Counted from the first letter of the stretch, positions 15,548 to 24,730 are shown. The stretch: DNA of 64,000 bases from Mogibacterium sp. (GCA_017403955.1 JAFRDH010000010.1:1-64000); one strand, 5' to 3'. Numbers and translations: made by a program. The notes: generated by a model from the letters alone, not told the origin.

Positions 15548-16762
15548 CTAAAGATAAGTCAGGAAACGTTTTTTCTGTCTGTGCATGAAGATCCTGACAT
15601 ATACATGATGTAACAAATTCCGGTCCGATCTGTAGTCTATCGGATTGCTGACACGATGCGCCTTATATTGAGCATCAACTTCAGCTCTGAGTTTTTCATC
15701 CTGCACGTATGCATTTATGATCGACTGAGGGATCTTGGAATACAGATGCGGTCTGTCTGTGACGATGCATCCGTCAAAGCTCTCTCCGTCGACCCATTCT
15801 TTGACGTACCACTCGGCAGTATTATATCCTGCGCCTGTAACATAGTAGCTGCTGCTGCCGAGACGTGTATTGATCTCGAAGAACTTATATACCCCATCTC
15901 TCGGGTCATATTTGATATCGAAATTGGCAAACCCTGTATATCCGATGGATTCCAGAAGTCTTACTGCACTTTCTTGTACGTTCTTATCCGGTAATTCAGT
16001 CAGGATCGCCACAGGATTACCGATCGAATTCTCTTCATGGTCTTCCATCATTGTGTGGCCTCCTGATACGAGGCGTACCTTGCTGTTCTTATCACAGTAG
16101 CAAGTGAGCAGATGCATCCCGGTATCATCACCCGGTACGAACTCCTGGATAAGGAACTTGTCACCATAGTCAGACTTTCCTACTCTTTCAAGAAGCTCGA
16201 TCAGTTCCTCTCTGGATCCGATCTTGTAGACCTTCTTCTGACCTTCGAAAGATGTATTGTAATATGCCGCGCTGTTAGACGGCTTGGCTATAACAGGATA
16301 CATCATGTCAGGGACCTGAACATCAGTGTTGCTGAAATCATAGACAAAAGTCTTAGGATATGCAACCCCGTATTTATCGCAAAGCTCGTAAAAATGCTCT
16401 TTGAGCACCAGCCGGTCGAGCAGTTCACGGTCTATATACGGAACTATGAACCCCATCTCCTTGAGACTCTTTTTGTTCTCTATCACCATTCTGACCTGCC
16501 AGTCACGGCAGCCAAGAACTATTTTGTGTTCCTCAGGGTTATTGTCCGCTACTTCTTTCATTGTCCTGAGAAAAACAGCCGGATCCGTCAGTTCAGGTTC
16601 AGCGATTGTCCTGAGTATACTTGTACGCGTATTCAGGACATTCGCAGCTGTCGTAACAGCAATTGAGGTAACTCCGTATGCCTCATGAAATGTTCTTGCC
16701 TGACTGTATGCTGCAAAGTCTCCGCCTACCAGTACAGGCAGAAGATCTTTTCGTTTATTCAT
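15548..16762 (-). CDS. ATP-grasp amino acid ligase, D-aspartate ligase (Asl)-like, 404 aa
   Basis: The sequence resembles D-aspartate ligase of Enterococcus faecium along its length: an N-terminal LPVLVGGDFAAYSQARTFHEAYG, a central YPKTFVYD and FPVIAKP-like nucleotide-binding strand (YPVIAKPSNSAAYYN), IQEFVPGDDTGMHLL, TGFANFDIKYDPRDGVYKFF and the metal-binding FEINTRLGSSSYYV. The E. faecium enzyme activates D-Asp and joins it to the lysine side chain of the peptidoglycan precursor as a cross-bridge. Substrate identity here is inferred. It starts 2 bp after the first GatD-like gene, so the three genes 18977-15548 form a tight unit acting in the cytoplasm. Confidence 0.75.
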   Translation of the reverse strand: MNKRKDLLPVLVGGDFAAYSQARTFHEAYGVTSIAVTTAANVLNTRTSILRTIAEPELTDPAVFLRTMKEVADNNPEEHKIVLGCRDWQVRMVIENKKSLKEMGFIVPYIDRELLDRLVLKEHFYELCDKYGVAYPKTFVYDFSNTDVQVPDMMYPVIAKPSNSAAYYNTSFEGQKKVYKIGSREELIELLERVGKSDYGDKFLIQEFVPGDDTGMHLLTCYCDKNSKVRLVSGGHTMMEDHEENSIGNPVAILTELPDKNVQESAVRLLESIGYTGFANFDIKYDPRDGVYKFFEINTRLGSSSYYVTGAGYNTAEWYVKEWVDGESFDGCIVTDRPHLYSKIPQSIINAYVQDEKLRAEVDAQYKAHRVSNPIDYRSDRNLLHHVYVRIFMHRQKKRFLTYL

Positions 16763-16764
16763 CT

Positions 16765-17610
16765 TTAATTCCTCTTATCGTTTATGAATTGTCTTGCCTC
16801 TTCAGCTGACTTGAGTTCCTGCTCGATCTCTTCGTCAGGCAGATCAAAACTGCCGGATAAAGTAGTTACACCTGCAGTCTTCGCTGCGCATTCAAGAAGA
16901 TGCGCCGCAAGCCATGGATTTCTGACAAGAACCGGACCGACACAGCCGGTATAAATAACGTTGCCGCTTCTTGCGCCCTCGTTTCCGCTGCCGTCATTCC
17001 CGCGTCCGTATATCACCTTTCCGAAAGGCTTCTGTCCATCTTGAAGTGTTACATCAAGAAGCTGTATCTGATTGCCTGTGACCTCTATTCCGTCTTCTGT
17101 CATTATCCACAGATCATCTCCGTGGACTTTTTCTCTTTCGGTCATAGTCATATGGAGAAGTCCGAGTCCGGATACTGAAGAACCATCAGTCCTGATAAAT
17201 TCATCTGCAAGGAGCGCTCCGCTGCTGCTGACTGCTGCGATCATTTTACCGTTCCCGGCAAATGTACGGAACTCCTCATCCCTGGTTTTAAGAGATCTAA
17301 GTATATCTTCCATACAAGTCAGATCCCCACTGGCAAAATAAATAATATCCGCCCAGTCAAAAGGTATTTCATCTGACAGTGAGTCAAGTCTTCTCATCTC
17401 TGCAGGAAGCCCCATGCTGCAGCTTACTCTCATAAGTGCCATAAGATCACCCCTGCCCCCGAACACGTTAAGTACGTCCGGATACATCCAGAGAATATGA
17501 AGAGCTCTCGTAGTTTCCGGAAGTCCGAGTGATTTCACATTGCTGAGGACAGCATCATGCCCGGATGTGTTGTTCCTTATTTCATTGAATATTTTATATT
17601 TTAAAGACAT
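16765..17610 (-). CDS. GatD-like class I amidotransferase homologue, catalytic residues lost, 281 aa
   Basis: A homologue of GatD, the glutaminase subunit that supplies ammonia to MurT for lipid II amidation. Shared landmarks are RALHILWMYPDVLNVFGGRGD, the strand before the nucleophile elbow, GRGNDGSGNEG, and GPVLVRNPWLA. The expected elbow Cys is Ser128 (AVSSSGALL in place of I-C-G-G-Y-Q), and the His expected in Y-x-H-G-P is Val224. The loss of both residues means ordinary glutamine hydrolysis is very unlikely. The gene lies 17 bp after its MurT-like partner. An N-terminal extension of about 35 residues before the family start is present. It may be a structural partner or bind another amine donor. 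Confidence 0.8.
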   Translation of the reverse strand: MSLKYKIFNEIRNNTSGHDAVLSNVKSLGLPETTRALHILWMYPDVLNVFGGRGDLMALMRVSCSMGLPAEMRRLDSLSDEIPFDWADIIYFASGDLTCMEDILRSLKTRDEEFRTFAGNGKMIAAVSSSGALLADEFIRTDGSSVSGLGLLHMTMTEREKVHGDDLWIMTEDGIEVTGNQIQLLDVTLQDGQKPFGKVIYGRGNDGSGNEGARSGNVIYTGCVGPVLVRNPWLAAHLLECAAKTAGVTTLSGSFDLPDEEIEQELKSAEEARQFINDKRN

Positions 17611-17627
17611 ATTGTTACTCTTCTCTA

Positions 17628-18977
17628 TTAGTTCTGTTTCTTAGGTTTTTTGTAATATGGGATCTCTTCTACAAGATAGACCGGTTTGTCGTCAAGCGGC
17701 TCGAGTGCTCCCGCAACGTCTTCTTCATAGCTCGCAGGAATTACCGTCATGTGATCCGGATCGAATCCGTCATACATCATCCTTACCGCCGCTGCACGTC
17801 CGATAGCTTTTGACATGCAGACAAAATGATTTAGTCCTGATCTTAATACAGGACGGAAATCGACGTCAAACAGTGCGAGAGTGTTGGTGAATGCAGGGTA
17901 ATAGTCCAGAGTTTCATCCAGCCCGAACAGGAATATCTTATCTTCCTTATCCTCAGCGACAAGGTTGAGCGATGACTGGATGGTTTCAGGATTCTCCTGC
18001 TTCATCTTGATATAATTGAGAGTCTTGCCTGCGATACTCTTAGTAGCAAGTCTTCCCCTGAGATCTGAGAACGTCTCGAATCCGTGTGCGATCTGATCTT
18101 CAGAAAGGCCCATTTCCTTAGCTGCCGCAAGAACGGAAATATAACAGTAAAGGAAATATGGTGTACTGAAATTGAACTGATACTTGCGGCCGGATGAAGT
18201 GAATGTGTGACCCTCGTAGTCTACCTCATCTACCAGATAGTCAGCTTTGCGTTCTCCGCCGTATCCGCACGAAGGACATACAAACGGTCCGATGTTTTCG
18301 ATATTGTGAGCATGGAAAACGATCGGCTCGTGACATCTTGCGCAAGGCATGGTCACAGAGAAGAAATCCGATTCCTTGTGATATGACTTGGAATTCTCTT
18401 TGACCGCATAGCTGACTGCGCGTCCGGCACTTTCGCCGAGTGCGAATGATCTTGGCTCATCCTGGTTGACAAAAGCAGTGAGATCCGGTCCGAGAGCTTC
18501 GGTTATCTTGCGTGAGATGACACCAGGCTCACCATTTCTCTGCGTCTGATCCTTCTGTATATTAGTGATAATAAGCTGATGTGCAGGAAGCTGTTTCCTG
18601 ATGAATTTAAGATATCTTTCATCAGTTTCCATGACCACATATTCAGAACGGATCCTGCCTGACAGACCGGAATCTTTGATAAGGGCTGTAGCTACTCCTG
18701 TAAGCATGTTAGCTCCATCAAGATTAGCGCAGACTTTCTTCCCACTGCTTGTGAAAACATGATGCAGAAGATTGACAGTCGTGCTCTTGCCGTTTGTTCC
18801 GGTAACAAAAACAGCCTTGTCAGGATCTATCCCTTTCATATGCTGTACGAAAAGAGGATCGATTCGCAGGGCTACTTGTCCGGGCAGATTAGTACCTCTG
18901 CCCTTTGCGATGATATTGATCACTATTACTGATAATTTAGATACCCATAATGCAATAAAAAATCTGATGCTGCTCAT
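17628..18977 (-). CDS. MurT-like Mur ligase with Zn ribbon, divergent subfamily (copy 1), 449 aa
   Basis: The N-terminal Mur ligase ATP-binding loop VTGTNGKSTT is at 58-67, a four-Cys Zn ribbon is at Cys212/215/234/237, and the C-terminal DUF1727-like domain is at about 310-440. Canonical MurT has a D-x-S-W segment before its Asp-rich strand, and that Asp completes the GatD triad. Here the position is Asn365 (NTLALFDVDF). KDQTQRNGEP and KQENPETIQ replace the usual R-D-Q-x-D-R-x-G and K-N-P-x-G segments, marking a separate subfamily shared with copy 2. It has its own promoter (19010-19038) and sits 17 bp upstream of the GatD-like gene. It probably activates a carboxylate with ATP; substrate and amine donor are unknown. 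Confidence 0.8.
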   Translation of the reverse strand: MSSIRFFIALWVSKLSVIVINIIAKGRGTNLPGQVALRIDPLFVQHMKGIDPDKAVFVTGTNGKSTTVNLLHHVFTSSGKKVCANLDGANMLTGVATALIKDSGLSGRIRSEYVVMETDERYLKFIRKQLPAHQLIITNIQKDQTQRNGEPGVISRKITEALGPDLTAFVNQDEPRSFALGESAGRAVSYAVKENSKSYHKESDFFSVTMPCARCHEPIVFHAHNIENIGPFVCPSCGYGGERKADYLVDEVDYEGHTFTSSGRKYQFNFSTPYFLYCYISVLAAAKEMGLSEDQIAHGFETFSDLRGRLATKSIAGKTLNYIKMKQENPETIQSSLNLVAEDKEDKIFLFGLDETLDYYPAFTNTLALFDVDFRPVLRSGLNHFVCMSKAIGRAAAVRMMYDGFDPDHMTVIPASYEEDVAGALEPLDDKPVYLVEEIPYYKKPKKQN

Positions 18978-19009
18978 CTATATATATTGTTCCTTTCATT
19001 ATTAATCAC

Positions 19010-19038
19010 ATTATACAGTATTATTGTCTCAGTGATAA
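19010..19038 (-). promoter_or_regulatory. Promoter of the murT1-gatD1-ligase unit
   Basis: Minus strand: -35 TTATCA (19033-19038), 17-bp spacer, -10 TATAAT (19010-19015), about 33 bp before the ATG at 18977, with AAGGAA as ribosome binding site between. It shows the second pair and the ligase can be expressed apart from the first pair. Confidence 0.65.
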
Positions 19039-19079
19039 GACATAGTTATATAATATGACCAACAATATTAATTATTTTG

Positions 19080-19877
19080 TCAGGAGTTCATTTTAGATTC
19101 TATGAACTGTTTCTTGAGCTTCATCGACTTTCGCTCAAGAGTGAATTCCGGATCCCTTTTGCTGATCTCAAGGCCCTTCACCTCAGCAGCTGTCCGTATT
19201 ATGCGGACAGTGAGCCATGGATTATTGACAAGTACCGGACCGAGCATATTAGTGAAGATAGAATTCACATGAACAGCCCCTTCTATTCCATCACTCCCGT
19301 TATTTCCTCTTCCATATATAACCGAACCGAATCTCTTAAACTGATCATTCTCTGTGAAACCATAATCCGCCATCTGTATCTGGCTGCCGATAAGTTCCAT
19401 TGAATAACCGCCGTACTCAGCTCTTATATCGAGATCATTACCGTATACGAGTTCTCTCTCATATGCCTCCGTATTAATTATGCAAAGACCGTCGATCACA
19501 TCGTTTTTATCGTTTTCCGGTGCCCAGCGGACGATTTTCTCGCCGAACAACGCTACGGTTGTTCCAACAGCAATAAGAATTCTCCCTGAGGAAATATATT
19601 CTGCAAGACTGTGTTTGTATCCTGAAATATCATCAATAACAGATCTGAAAGAAGATATTTCGCCAGGCCCGTAGAAAAGAATATCATAATCAAATGGATC
19701 GAAATCCTCTGTTCCGAGGTCTATCCTTCTGACATGCGGTGTCAGGCCCAGTTCCATCGTATAACGGACAAGAGCCATGATGTTGCCTCGTTCCCCATGC
19801 AGATACAAAGTATCCGGGTACATCCATGCTATATTGATTCTGTCGTCTGTCATCTCGGTTACTTCTCCCTGCTTCAC
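19080..19877 (-). CDS. GatD-like homologue, catalytic residues lost (copy 2), 265 aa
   Basis: A GatD-family protein with INIAWMYPDTLYLHGERGN at the N-terminus, GRGNNGSDGIEG and GPVLVNNPWLT. The nucleophile position reads AVGTTVALFG, so the Cys is Gly105, and the Y-x-H-G-P His is Leu212 (NMLGPVL). The pseudo-enzyme state is therefore shared with copy 1 but through different replacements. A GTG start at 19877 overlaps the stop of its MurT partner (GTGA); ATG 19853, preceded by GGGAG, is the alternative. A basic C-terminal helix ends the protein. It probably works only as a heterodimer with the MurT-like protein encoded just upstream. Confidence 0.8.
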   Translation of the reverse strand: MKQGEVTEMTDDRINIAWMYPDTLYLHGERGNIMALVRYTMELGLTPHVRRIDLGTEDFDPFDYDILFYGPGEISSFRSVIDDISGYKHSLAEYISSGRILIAVGTTVALFGEKIVRWAPENDKNDVIDGLCIINTEAYERELVYGNDLDIRAEYGGYSMELIGSQIQMADYGFTENDQFKRFGSVIYGRGNNGSDGIEGAVHVNSIFTNMLGPVLVNNPWLTVRIIRTAAEVKGLEISKRDPEFTLERKSMKLKKQFIESKMNS

Positions 19878-21244
19878 GATCTTGCCTTACCGGCATATTC
19901 TTTCATCTGCTCAAACAGATACATTTTGACTGTGAGATAAATATTGCTGCATTCACACTTTGAAATGATCTCGAAGATTTCTTTTACATCACTTGTTGGA
20001 ACGACCTCAATACGCGAGGAGTCAAATCCGCCGTAGATAAAGCAGTTCGCAGCGTCATATGCAATAGTGTCAGTCACAAAGATGATCTTACTGACATTTG
20101 CATCAGCTAATACCGAGTAGTCACAGTCAAAAGCGTAGAATGAATTGATATAGTGCGGATCATAGTCACTTACAGTTCCGAACCCCATGATCAGGACTTT
20201 TTCGTTCTTGTCAGCAGCTGCTGAGTTCAGGAAGTTCTGCAGTGTATCAGGATTCTCCTGTTTGAATCTGAAGTACTTAACAGTCTTACCCGCATACTCA
20301 ATACTCTCGATACGGCCTTCAGGTATAGTGAATGTTTCAAGAGCTTTTGATGTCTCTTCTTCACTGATACCGGCCAGTTCTCTGCATACTGCTGTCGCTG
20401 CAGCGTAATTATACAGCATATAAGGCTCAGCATAAGGCATCGAAAAAGCAGTGCCGTTGATATTGAATGTTCCTTTGTCAAAATCAGCGTCACGCACTGT
20501 ATATCCGGCATTTTCCATGCCGTTATTATTGGTATAGCCGCATCCTGAGCATTTGAAAGACCCCATGCCGTCATTGTTATAATAATCGAATACGATACGG
20601 GATCTGCATTTCGGGCATGGCAGGGTAACAAATGTGTCATCCTTGATAAAAGCACGCCCGTGTCTGTCCGCTGAGTAATAAATCACACTTTCTGCACGAT
20701 CTGCGAGTGAGCACGATCTCGGTTCGTCACCGTTCAGAAAAAGTCTCATTTTATACTCATCTGCTACTGCTGCTATTTTTCTATATACAAAATCAGGGTC
20801 GCCATTTCTCTGGACCTGATCTTTTTCAAGGTTAGTTATCAGAAGATTCCCGCAAGGGACCTGGTCGCGTATCTGATGCAGATAACGTTCATCTGTCTCA
20901 AAGATGCAGTAATCAGCATTTATTTTTCCTGATATATCCGCACCTTTGACCAGAGCCGCTGCGATTCCTGATGTAAGGTTTGCTCCTCCGGTATTGGAGA
21001 TCACACTGAATCCCTTAGAAGTCAGGATATGAACGATCATATTGGTAACAGTGGATTTCCCGTTAGTCCCCGTAACAAAAAGAACTCTGGAAGGATCGAT
21101 CCCTTTCAGACCGCATAGGAAATCAGGGTCGATGTTCATCGCCTTCTTTCCTGCCCAGATGGTTCCTCTGTTCTTATCTATGATGCTTATAATAAACGCG
21201 CCGAGTTTACCCGTAATAAGCGCTCGTGTAAATTTGAAACTCAT
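19874..21244 (-). CDS. MurT-like Mur ligase with Zn ribbon, divergent subfamily (copy 2), 456 aa
   Basis: The ATP loop is VTGTNGKSTV (57-66), the Zn ribbon is Cys210/213/232/235, and the C-terminal domain is DUF1727-like. As in copy 1, the segments KDQVQRNGDP and KQENPDTLQ are present and the triad Asp is replaced by Asn367 (NSFYAFDCDY). The two MurT copies resemble each other more than canonical MurT in these marker segments, suggesting duplication within this subfamily. There is no good ribosome binding site before ATG 21244, which lies just after the rpsA terminator, so translation or promoter may be weak or condition-dependent. Confidence 0.78.
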   Translation of the reverse strand: MSFKFTRALITGKLGAFIISIIDKNRGTIWAGKKAMNIDPDFLCGLKGIDPSRVLFVTGTNGKSTVTNMIVHILTSKGFSVISNTGGANLTSGIAAALVKGADISGKINADYCIFETDERYLHQIRDQVPCGNLLITNLEKDQVQRNGDPDFVYRKIAAVADEYKMRLFLNGDEPRSCSLADRAESVIYYSADRHGRAFIKDDTFVTLPCPKCRSRIVFDYYNNDGMGSFKCSGCGYTNNNGMENAGYTVRDADFDKGTFNINGTAFSMPYAEPYMLYNYAAATAVCRELAGISEEETSKALETFTIPEGRIESIEYAGKTVKYFRFKQENPDTLQNFLNSAAADKNEKVLIMGFGTVSDYDPHYINSFYAFDCDYSVLADANVSKIIFVTDTIAYDAANCFIYGGFDSSRIEVVPTSDVKEIFEIISKCECSNIYLTVKMYLFEQMKEYAGKARS

Positions 21245-21251
21245 ATCTTTA

Positions 21252-21292
21252 TTAAAAAACTAAGACCGGGATCAAAAGCTGAACCCGGTCTT
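21252..21292 (-). terminator. Intrinsic terminator after ispH-rpsA
   Basis: Minus-strand AAGACCGGG and CCCGGTCTT (21284-21292 and 21262-21270) form a 9-bp stem, followed by AGTTTTTTAAT. It separates eno-ispH-rpsA from the MurT/GatD-like block and ends only a few bases before the murT2 start codon. Confidence 0.8.
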
Positions 21293-21312
21293 GAATGTCA
21301 TATGGAAGCTGA

Positions 21313-23313
21313 TTATTCTTCTTCCTTAGCGTCTTCAGCAACTACTTCTTCAGCGGCCTCTTCTGCAGGAGCTTCAGCTGCCTCTTCAGGGAGAGCTGCC
21401 TTGATGCTCAGGCTGATTCTTCTCTTGTCAGGGTCGATCTCCATGATCTTGACCTTAACAGTCTCGCCGACCTTAAGCTCGTCACTGACGTTATCAACTC
21501 TCTTGTTAGCGATCTCGGAAATGTGTACAAGTCCGTCAAGTCCTGCTTCGAGCTCAACGAATGCACCGTATTCCTTAGTCTGTACTACCTTGCCGTCAAG
21601 TACATCACCGATCTGATACTTCTCGCCTACGAGAGTCCATGGCTCAGGCTGAGTCTGCTTGAGTCCGAGTGAAATCTTGCCCTTTTCTTCATTGAGTGAA
21701 AGAATCTTAACATTGATGATGTCGCCGATCTTAAGAACTTCCTCTGGGTGTTTAAGCTTGCCCCATGAAATCTCGGAGATGTGAAGGAGTCCGTCAACTC
21801 CGCCGATATCAACGAATGCACCATAGTCAGTGAATCTCATAACCTTACCTTCGACTACGTCGCCGACATTCAGGTTGCTCCAGATCTCTGCTACAGCTTT
21901 GCGCTTCTCCTCAACTAGTACAACTTTGCGTGAGAATACTGCTCTGTTACGCTTAGTATCGACTCTGATAACTCTAACATCTACATTCTGTCCGAGGAAC
22001 TCATCTGCGTTCTCAACATATCTGTCGGAAAGCTGTGACATCGGGATGAATCCTGTGATCTCCTTGTAAGCTGCGATAACACCGCCGTTTACTGCTCTTA
22101 CAAGTTTAACATTGATTACATCCTTGTTCTCCATTGCTTCCTCGAGCTCTGTATAGTTCTCAACTGCAACGAGTCTCTTCTTGGAAAGAAGGATTCCGCC
22201 TTCTCCCTCATCAGACTTGATAACCTTAGCCTGAATATCATCGCCTTCCTTGAAAAGATCTGACAGCTTCTGTCCTTCTTCGAGAACAACTTCATCAGCT
22301 CTCAGGATTCCGTCCTTCTTGCAGCCCATGTTGACGATTACCTGATCGTCCATAACCTGCTCAACTTTACCCTCGATGATGTCTCCCGGCTTTGGCAAAC
22401 GTAAAGATTTCTCAATGTCATCCATAAAATCCATCATTGGATTCTGTTCCATATTCTTAGTGACATTTTCGCTCATACTAGAAATAACCTCCTTGATAAT
22501 CCACTCGGGCGTCGATGCGCCCGCTATAATGCCTATTGTATTATATTTTGAAATGTCATTCAACAAAAAATTGGACGCATTTTCAATAAAATAGCTTATT
22601 TGGTTATTATTTTGGGCAATTTCAAACAATTTCCTTGAATTCGAACTATGTTTGTCGCCCACAACCACCATAGCATCCACTTTTGCAGCAAGCTCCCTGC
22701 AGCTCTCCTGCCTGTCTCTTGTCGCATTGCAGATCGTATTGCGGATATCATAGATTATTCCCGCTCTGTCAAAAACATCCAATATTTCCTGCAGAAGCTC
22801 AGCCTTAATGGTAGTCTGGCATACTATTACAGGCTTGATGCCCTCAAGCTCAGGAACTCTCTCGAGTGCCTCTTCAGGGCTGCCTATTACAAACGCCTTA
22901 TAACCGCACCATCCGTTAGTCGCCTTGACTTCCTGATGATTACGGTCACCTATAAGGACTACCGGCTGACCGGAAGCGTGAGCAGCAGAAACTATATCAT
23001 GTATTTTCTTGACAAAGACACAAGTTGTATCCACAAGATGAATACCTTTTGCTTCTGCTTCTTCGTAAAACTCTCTGGGTTCTCCATGAGATCTAACGAT
23101 GACTGTATCCCCCGGCTCGGCTTCAGCAAGTGATTCTATAAGAATTACACCTTTTGATTCAAGTCTTTCTACGACCGCTGCGTTATGAATGAGATGTCCG
23201 CAGGTAAGAAGCCTGCCATCTCTATCTTTTTTATCTGCTTCGGTGAAGGCAAGATTGATTGCTCTGTCAACACCGAAGCAGAATCCGGAATGCTTAGCTC
23301 TTATAATTTCCAT
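21313..23313 (-). CDS. ispH-rpsA: IspH fused to ribosomal protein S1-like domains, 666 aa
   Basis: Residues 1-280 are 4-hydroxy-3-methylbut-2-enyl diphosphate reductase (IspH), last step of the MEP isoprenoid route, with the three Fe-S cysteines in HSGFCFGVDRAI, VDTTCVFVKKI and ICNATRDRQES and substrate-binding SNSRKLFEIA. Four S1 RNA-binding domains follow (about 300-368, 385-455, 470-540, 557-628) and an acidic Ala/Glu tail. The same fusion is known across Clostridia, where the S1 part may act in translation. It follows eno with a 3-bp gap. Confidence 0.93.
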   Translation of the reverse strand: MEIIRAKHSGFCFGVDRAINLAFTEADKKDRDGRLLTCGHLIHNAAVVERLESKGVILIESLAEAEPGDTVIVRSHGEPREFYEEAEAKGIHLVDTTCVFVKKIHDIVSAAHASGQPVVLIGDRNHQEVKATNGWCGYKAFVIGSPEEALERVPELEGIKPVIVCQTTIKAELLQEILDVFDRAGIIYDIRNTICNATRDRQESCRELAAKVDAMVVVGDKHSSNSRKLFEIAQNNNQISYFIENASNFLLNDISKYNTIGIIAGASTPEWIIKEVISSMSENVTKNMEQNPMMDFMDDIEKSLRLPKPGDIIEGKVEQVMDDQVIVNMGCKKDGILRADEVVLEEGQKLSDLFKEGDDIQAKVIKSDEGEGGILLSKKRLVAVENYTELEEAMENKDVINVKLVRAVNGGVIAAYKEITGFIPMSQLSDRYVENADEFLGQNVDVRVIRVDTKRNRAVFSRKVVLVEEKRKAVAEIWSNLNVGDVVEGKVMRFTDYGAFVDIGGVDGLLHISEISWGKLKHPEEVLKIGDIINVKILSLNEEKGKISLGLKQTQPEPWTLVGEKYQIGDVLDGKVVQTKEYGAFVELEAGLDGLVHISEIANKRVDNVSDELKVGETVKVKIMEIDPDKRRISLSIKAALPEEAAEAPAEEAAEEVVAEDAKEEE

Positions 23314-23316
23314 TAA

Positions 23317-24612
23317 CTACTTTTCGAAAGGGCTTCTGCCGCTGAATGCAGCTTCATCGCCAAGTGCCTCCTCGATTCTGAGGAGCTGGTTGTACTTAGC
23401 AACTCTCTCTGTTCTTGCAGGAGCTCCGGTCTTGATCTGTCCGGTAGCTGTTCCTACTACGAGATCTGCAATTGTTGTATCCTCAGTCTCGCCGGATCTG
23501 TGGGAAACGATAGCGTTCATGCCAGCTTCCTTAGCCATTGAGATAGCTTCGAGTGTCTCGCTGATAGTTCCGATCTGGTTGAGCTTGATCAGAATAGCAT
23601 TTGCCGCCTTGAGCTCGATGCCCTTTGCAAGTCTCTCAGGGTTAGTTACGAACAGGTCATCGCCTACGAGCTGAACTCTGTCGCCGAGTTTCTCAACGAG
23701 GAGCTGCCAGCCTTCCCAGTCCTCTTCGTCCATACCATCTTCGATGGAAGCGATAGGATACTTGTCACAGAACTGTACCCAGTTCTCAACGAGTTCTGCT
23801 GCTGTGAACTCTCTGCCTGACTTAGGCATTCTGTACTTACCAACTTCATCTGTCTTCCAGCCGCTTGCTGCAGCGTCGATAGCGAATACGAAATCTTCGC
23901 CCGGCTTGTAACCGCAGTCTGTAACAGCCTTCATCATATAGTCCATTACCTCGAACTCATCCTTGAGGTCAGGAGCGAATCCGCCCTCATCACCAACGCC
24001 TGTTGAAAGGCCTGCCTTCTTGAGTTCCTTCTGGAGCTGATGATAAACCTCAGCACACCATCTGTAGCACTCTCTGAAGCTTGGTGCTCCTACAGGCATG
24101 ATCATGAATTCCTGAACGTCTACAGTGTTGGAAGCGTGCTCACCGCCATTGAGGATGTTCATCATAGGAACCGGGAGAAGCTTTCCGTTAACACCTGAAA
24201 GCTCACCGAAGAACTTGAAGAGAGGCTTCTTCTGGGAAGCAGCAGCTGCTCTTGCACATGCAAGTGATGTTGCGAGGATAGCGTTAGCTCCCATGTTGCT
24301 CTTATCCTTAGTTCCGTCAGCTTCCATCATAGCCTTCTCGAGCGCCTTGATGTCAGCAGCGTCCATACCTGTAACGACCTTGGAAAGTGTCTCATTTACA
24401 TTTGCAACAGCCTTGAGTGTACCCTTGCCGCCGTATCTTGCCTTGTCTCCGTCACGAAGTTCAAGAGCCTCATAGATACCTGTGGATGCTCCGCTTGGTG
24501 CATCGCCGAATGCGATAGTTCCGTCTTCGAGTTCAACCTCTACCTCAACTGTCGGGTTTCCTCTGGAATCAAGGATCTCACGTCCAAGTACTCTTACGAT
24601 TTTTGTTGACAT
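23317..24612 (-). CDS. eno: Enolase (phosphopyruvate hydratase), 431 aa
   Basis: Full-length enolase, interconverting 2-phosphoglycerate and phosphoenolpyruvate in glycolysis. It starts with [20 protein letters not shown] and contains [23 protein letters not shown], the active-site signature [14 protein letters not shown] and [15 protein letters not shown]. The start has AAAGGAGAG and its own promoter (24694-24722). The ispH-rpsA gene follows with a 3-bp gap, so both are probably on one transcript. PPDK, which uses the product PEP, is encoded at the far right of the window. Confidence 0.97.
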   Translation of the reverse strand: MSTKIVRVLGREILDSRGNPTVEVEVELEDGTIAFGDAPSGASTGIYEALELRDGDKARYGGKGTLKAVANVNETLSKVVTGMDAADIKALEKAMMEADGTKDKSNMGANAILATSLACARAAAASQKKPLFKFFGELSGVNGKLLPVPMMNILNGGEHASNTVDVQEFMIMPVGAPSFRECYRWCAEVYHQLQKELKKAGLSTGVGDEGGFAPDLKDEFEVMDYMMKAVTDCGYKPGEDFVFAIDAAASGWKTDEVGKYRMPKSGREFTAAELVENWVQFCDKYPIASIEDGMDEEDWEGWQLLVEKLGDRVQLVGDDLFVTNPERLAKGIELKAANAILIKLNQIGTISETLEAISMAKEAGMNAIVSHRSGETEDTTIADLVVGTATGQIKTGAPARTERVAKYNQLLRIEEALGDEAAFSGRSPFEK

Positions 24613-24666
24613 TGTTTCTCTCCTTTTCTTGTATATATTTGTGGTTAATTATTTGGCCAATAACAA

Positions 24667-24691
24667 ATGCGATGCTGAAATCGCATCGCAT
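24667..24691 (-). terminator. Hairpin between the Mrp operon and eno
   Basis: ATGCGATGC and GCATCGCAT form a perfect 9-bp stem with a 7-nt loop, followed on the minus strand by TTGTTATT. It lies just downstream of the Mrp operon end and just after the eno -10, so it may terminate the Mrp transcript and also sit at the 5' end of the eno mRNA. Confidence 0.5.
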
Positions 24692-24693
24692 TA

Positions 24694-24722
24694 ATTATAC
24701 TATATATGCTCCATACTCTCAA
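24694..24722 (-). promoter_or_regulatory. Promoter of eno
   Basis: Minus strand: -35 TTGAGA (24717-24722), 17-bp spacer, -10 TATAAT (24694-24699), about 80 bp upstream of the eno start and 8 bp after the last Mrp gene. Confidence 0.75.
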
Positions 24723-24730
24723 GGAAGAAC

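Noticed and set aside
16765-21244. Annotating the pairs simply as lipid II isoglutaminyl synthase MurT/GatD
   Set aside because: Both GatD copies lack the nucleophile Cys and the His, and both MurT copies lack the partner Asp, so the standard reaction cannot be assumed.
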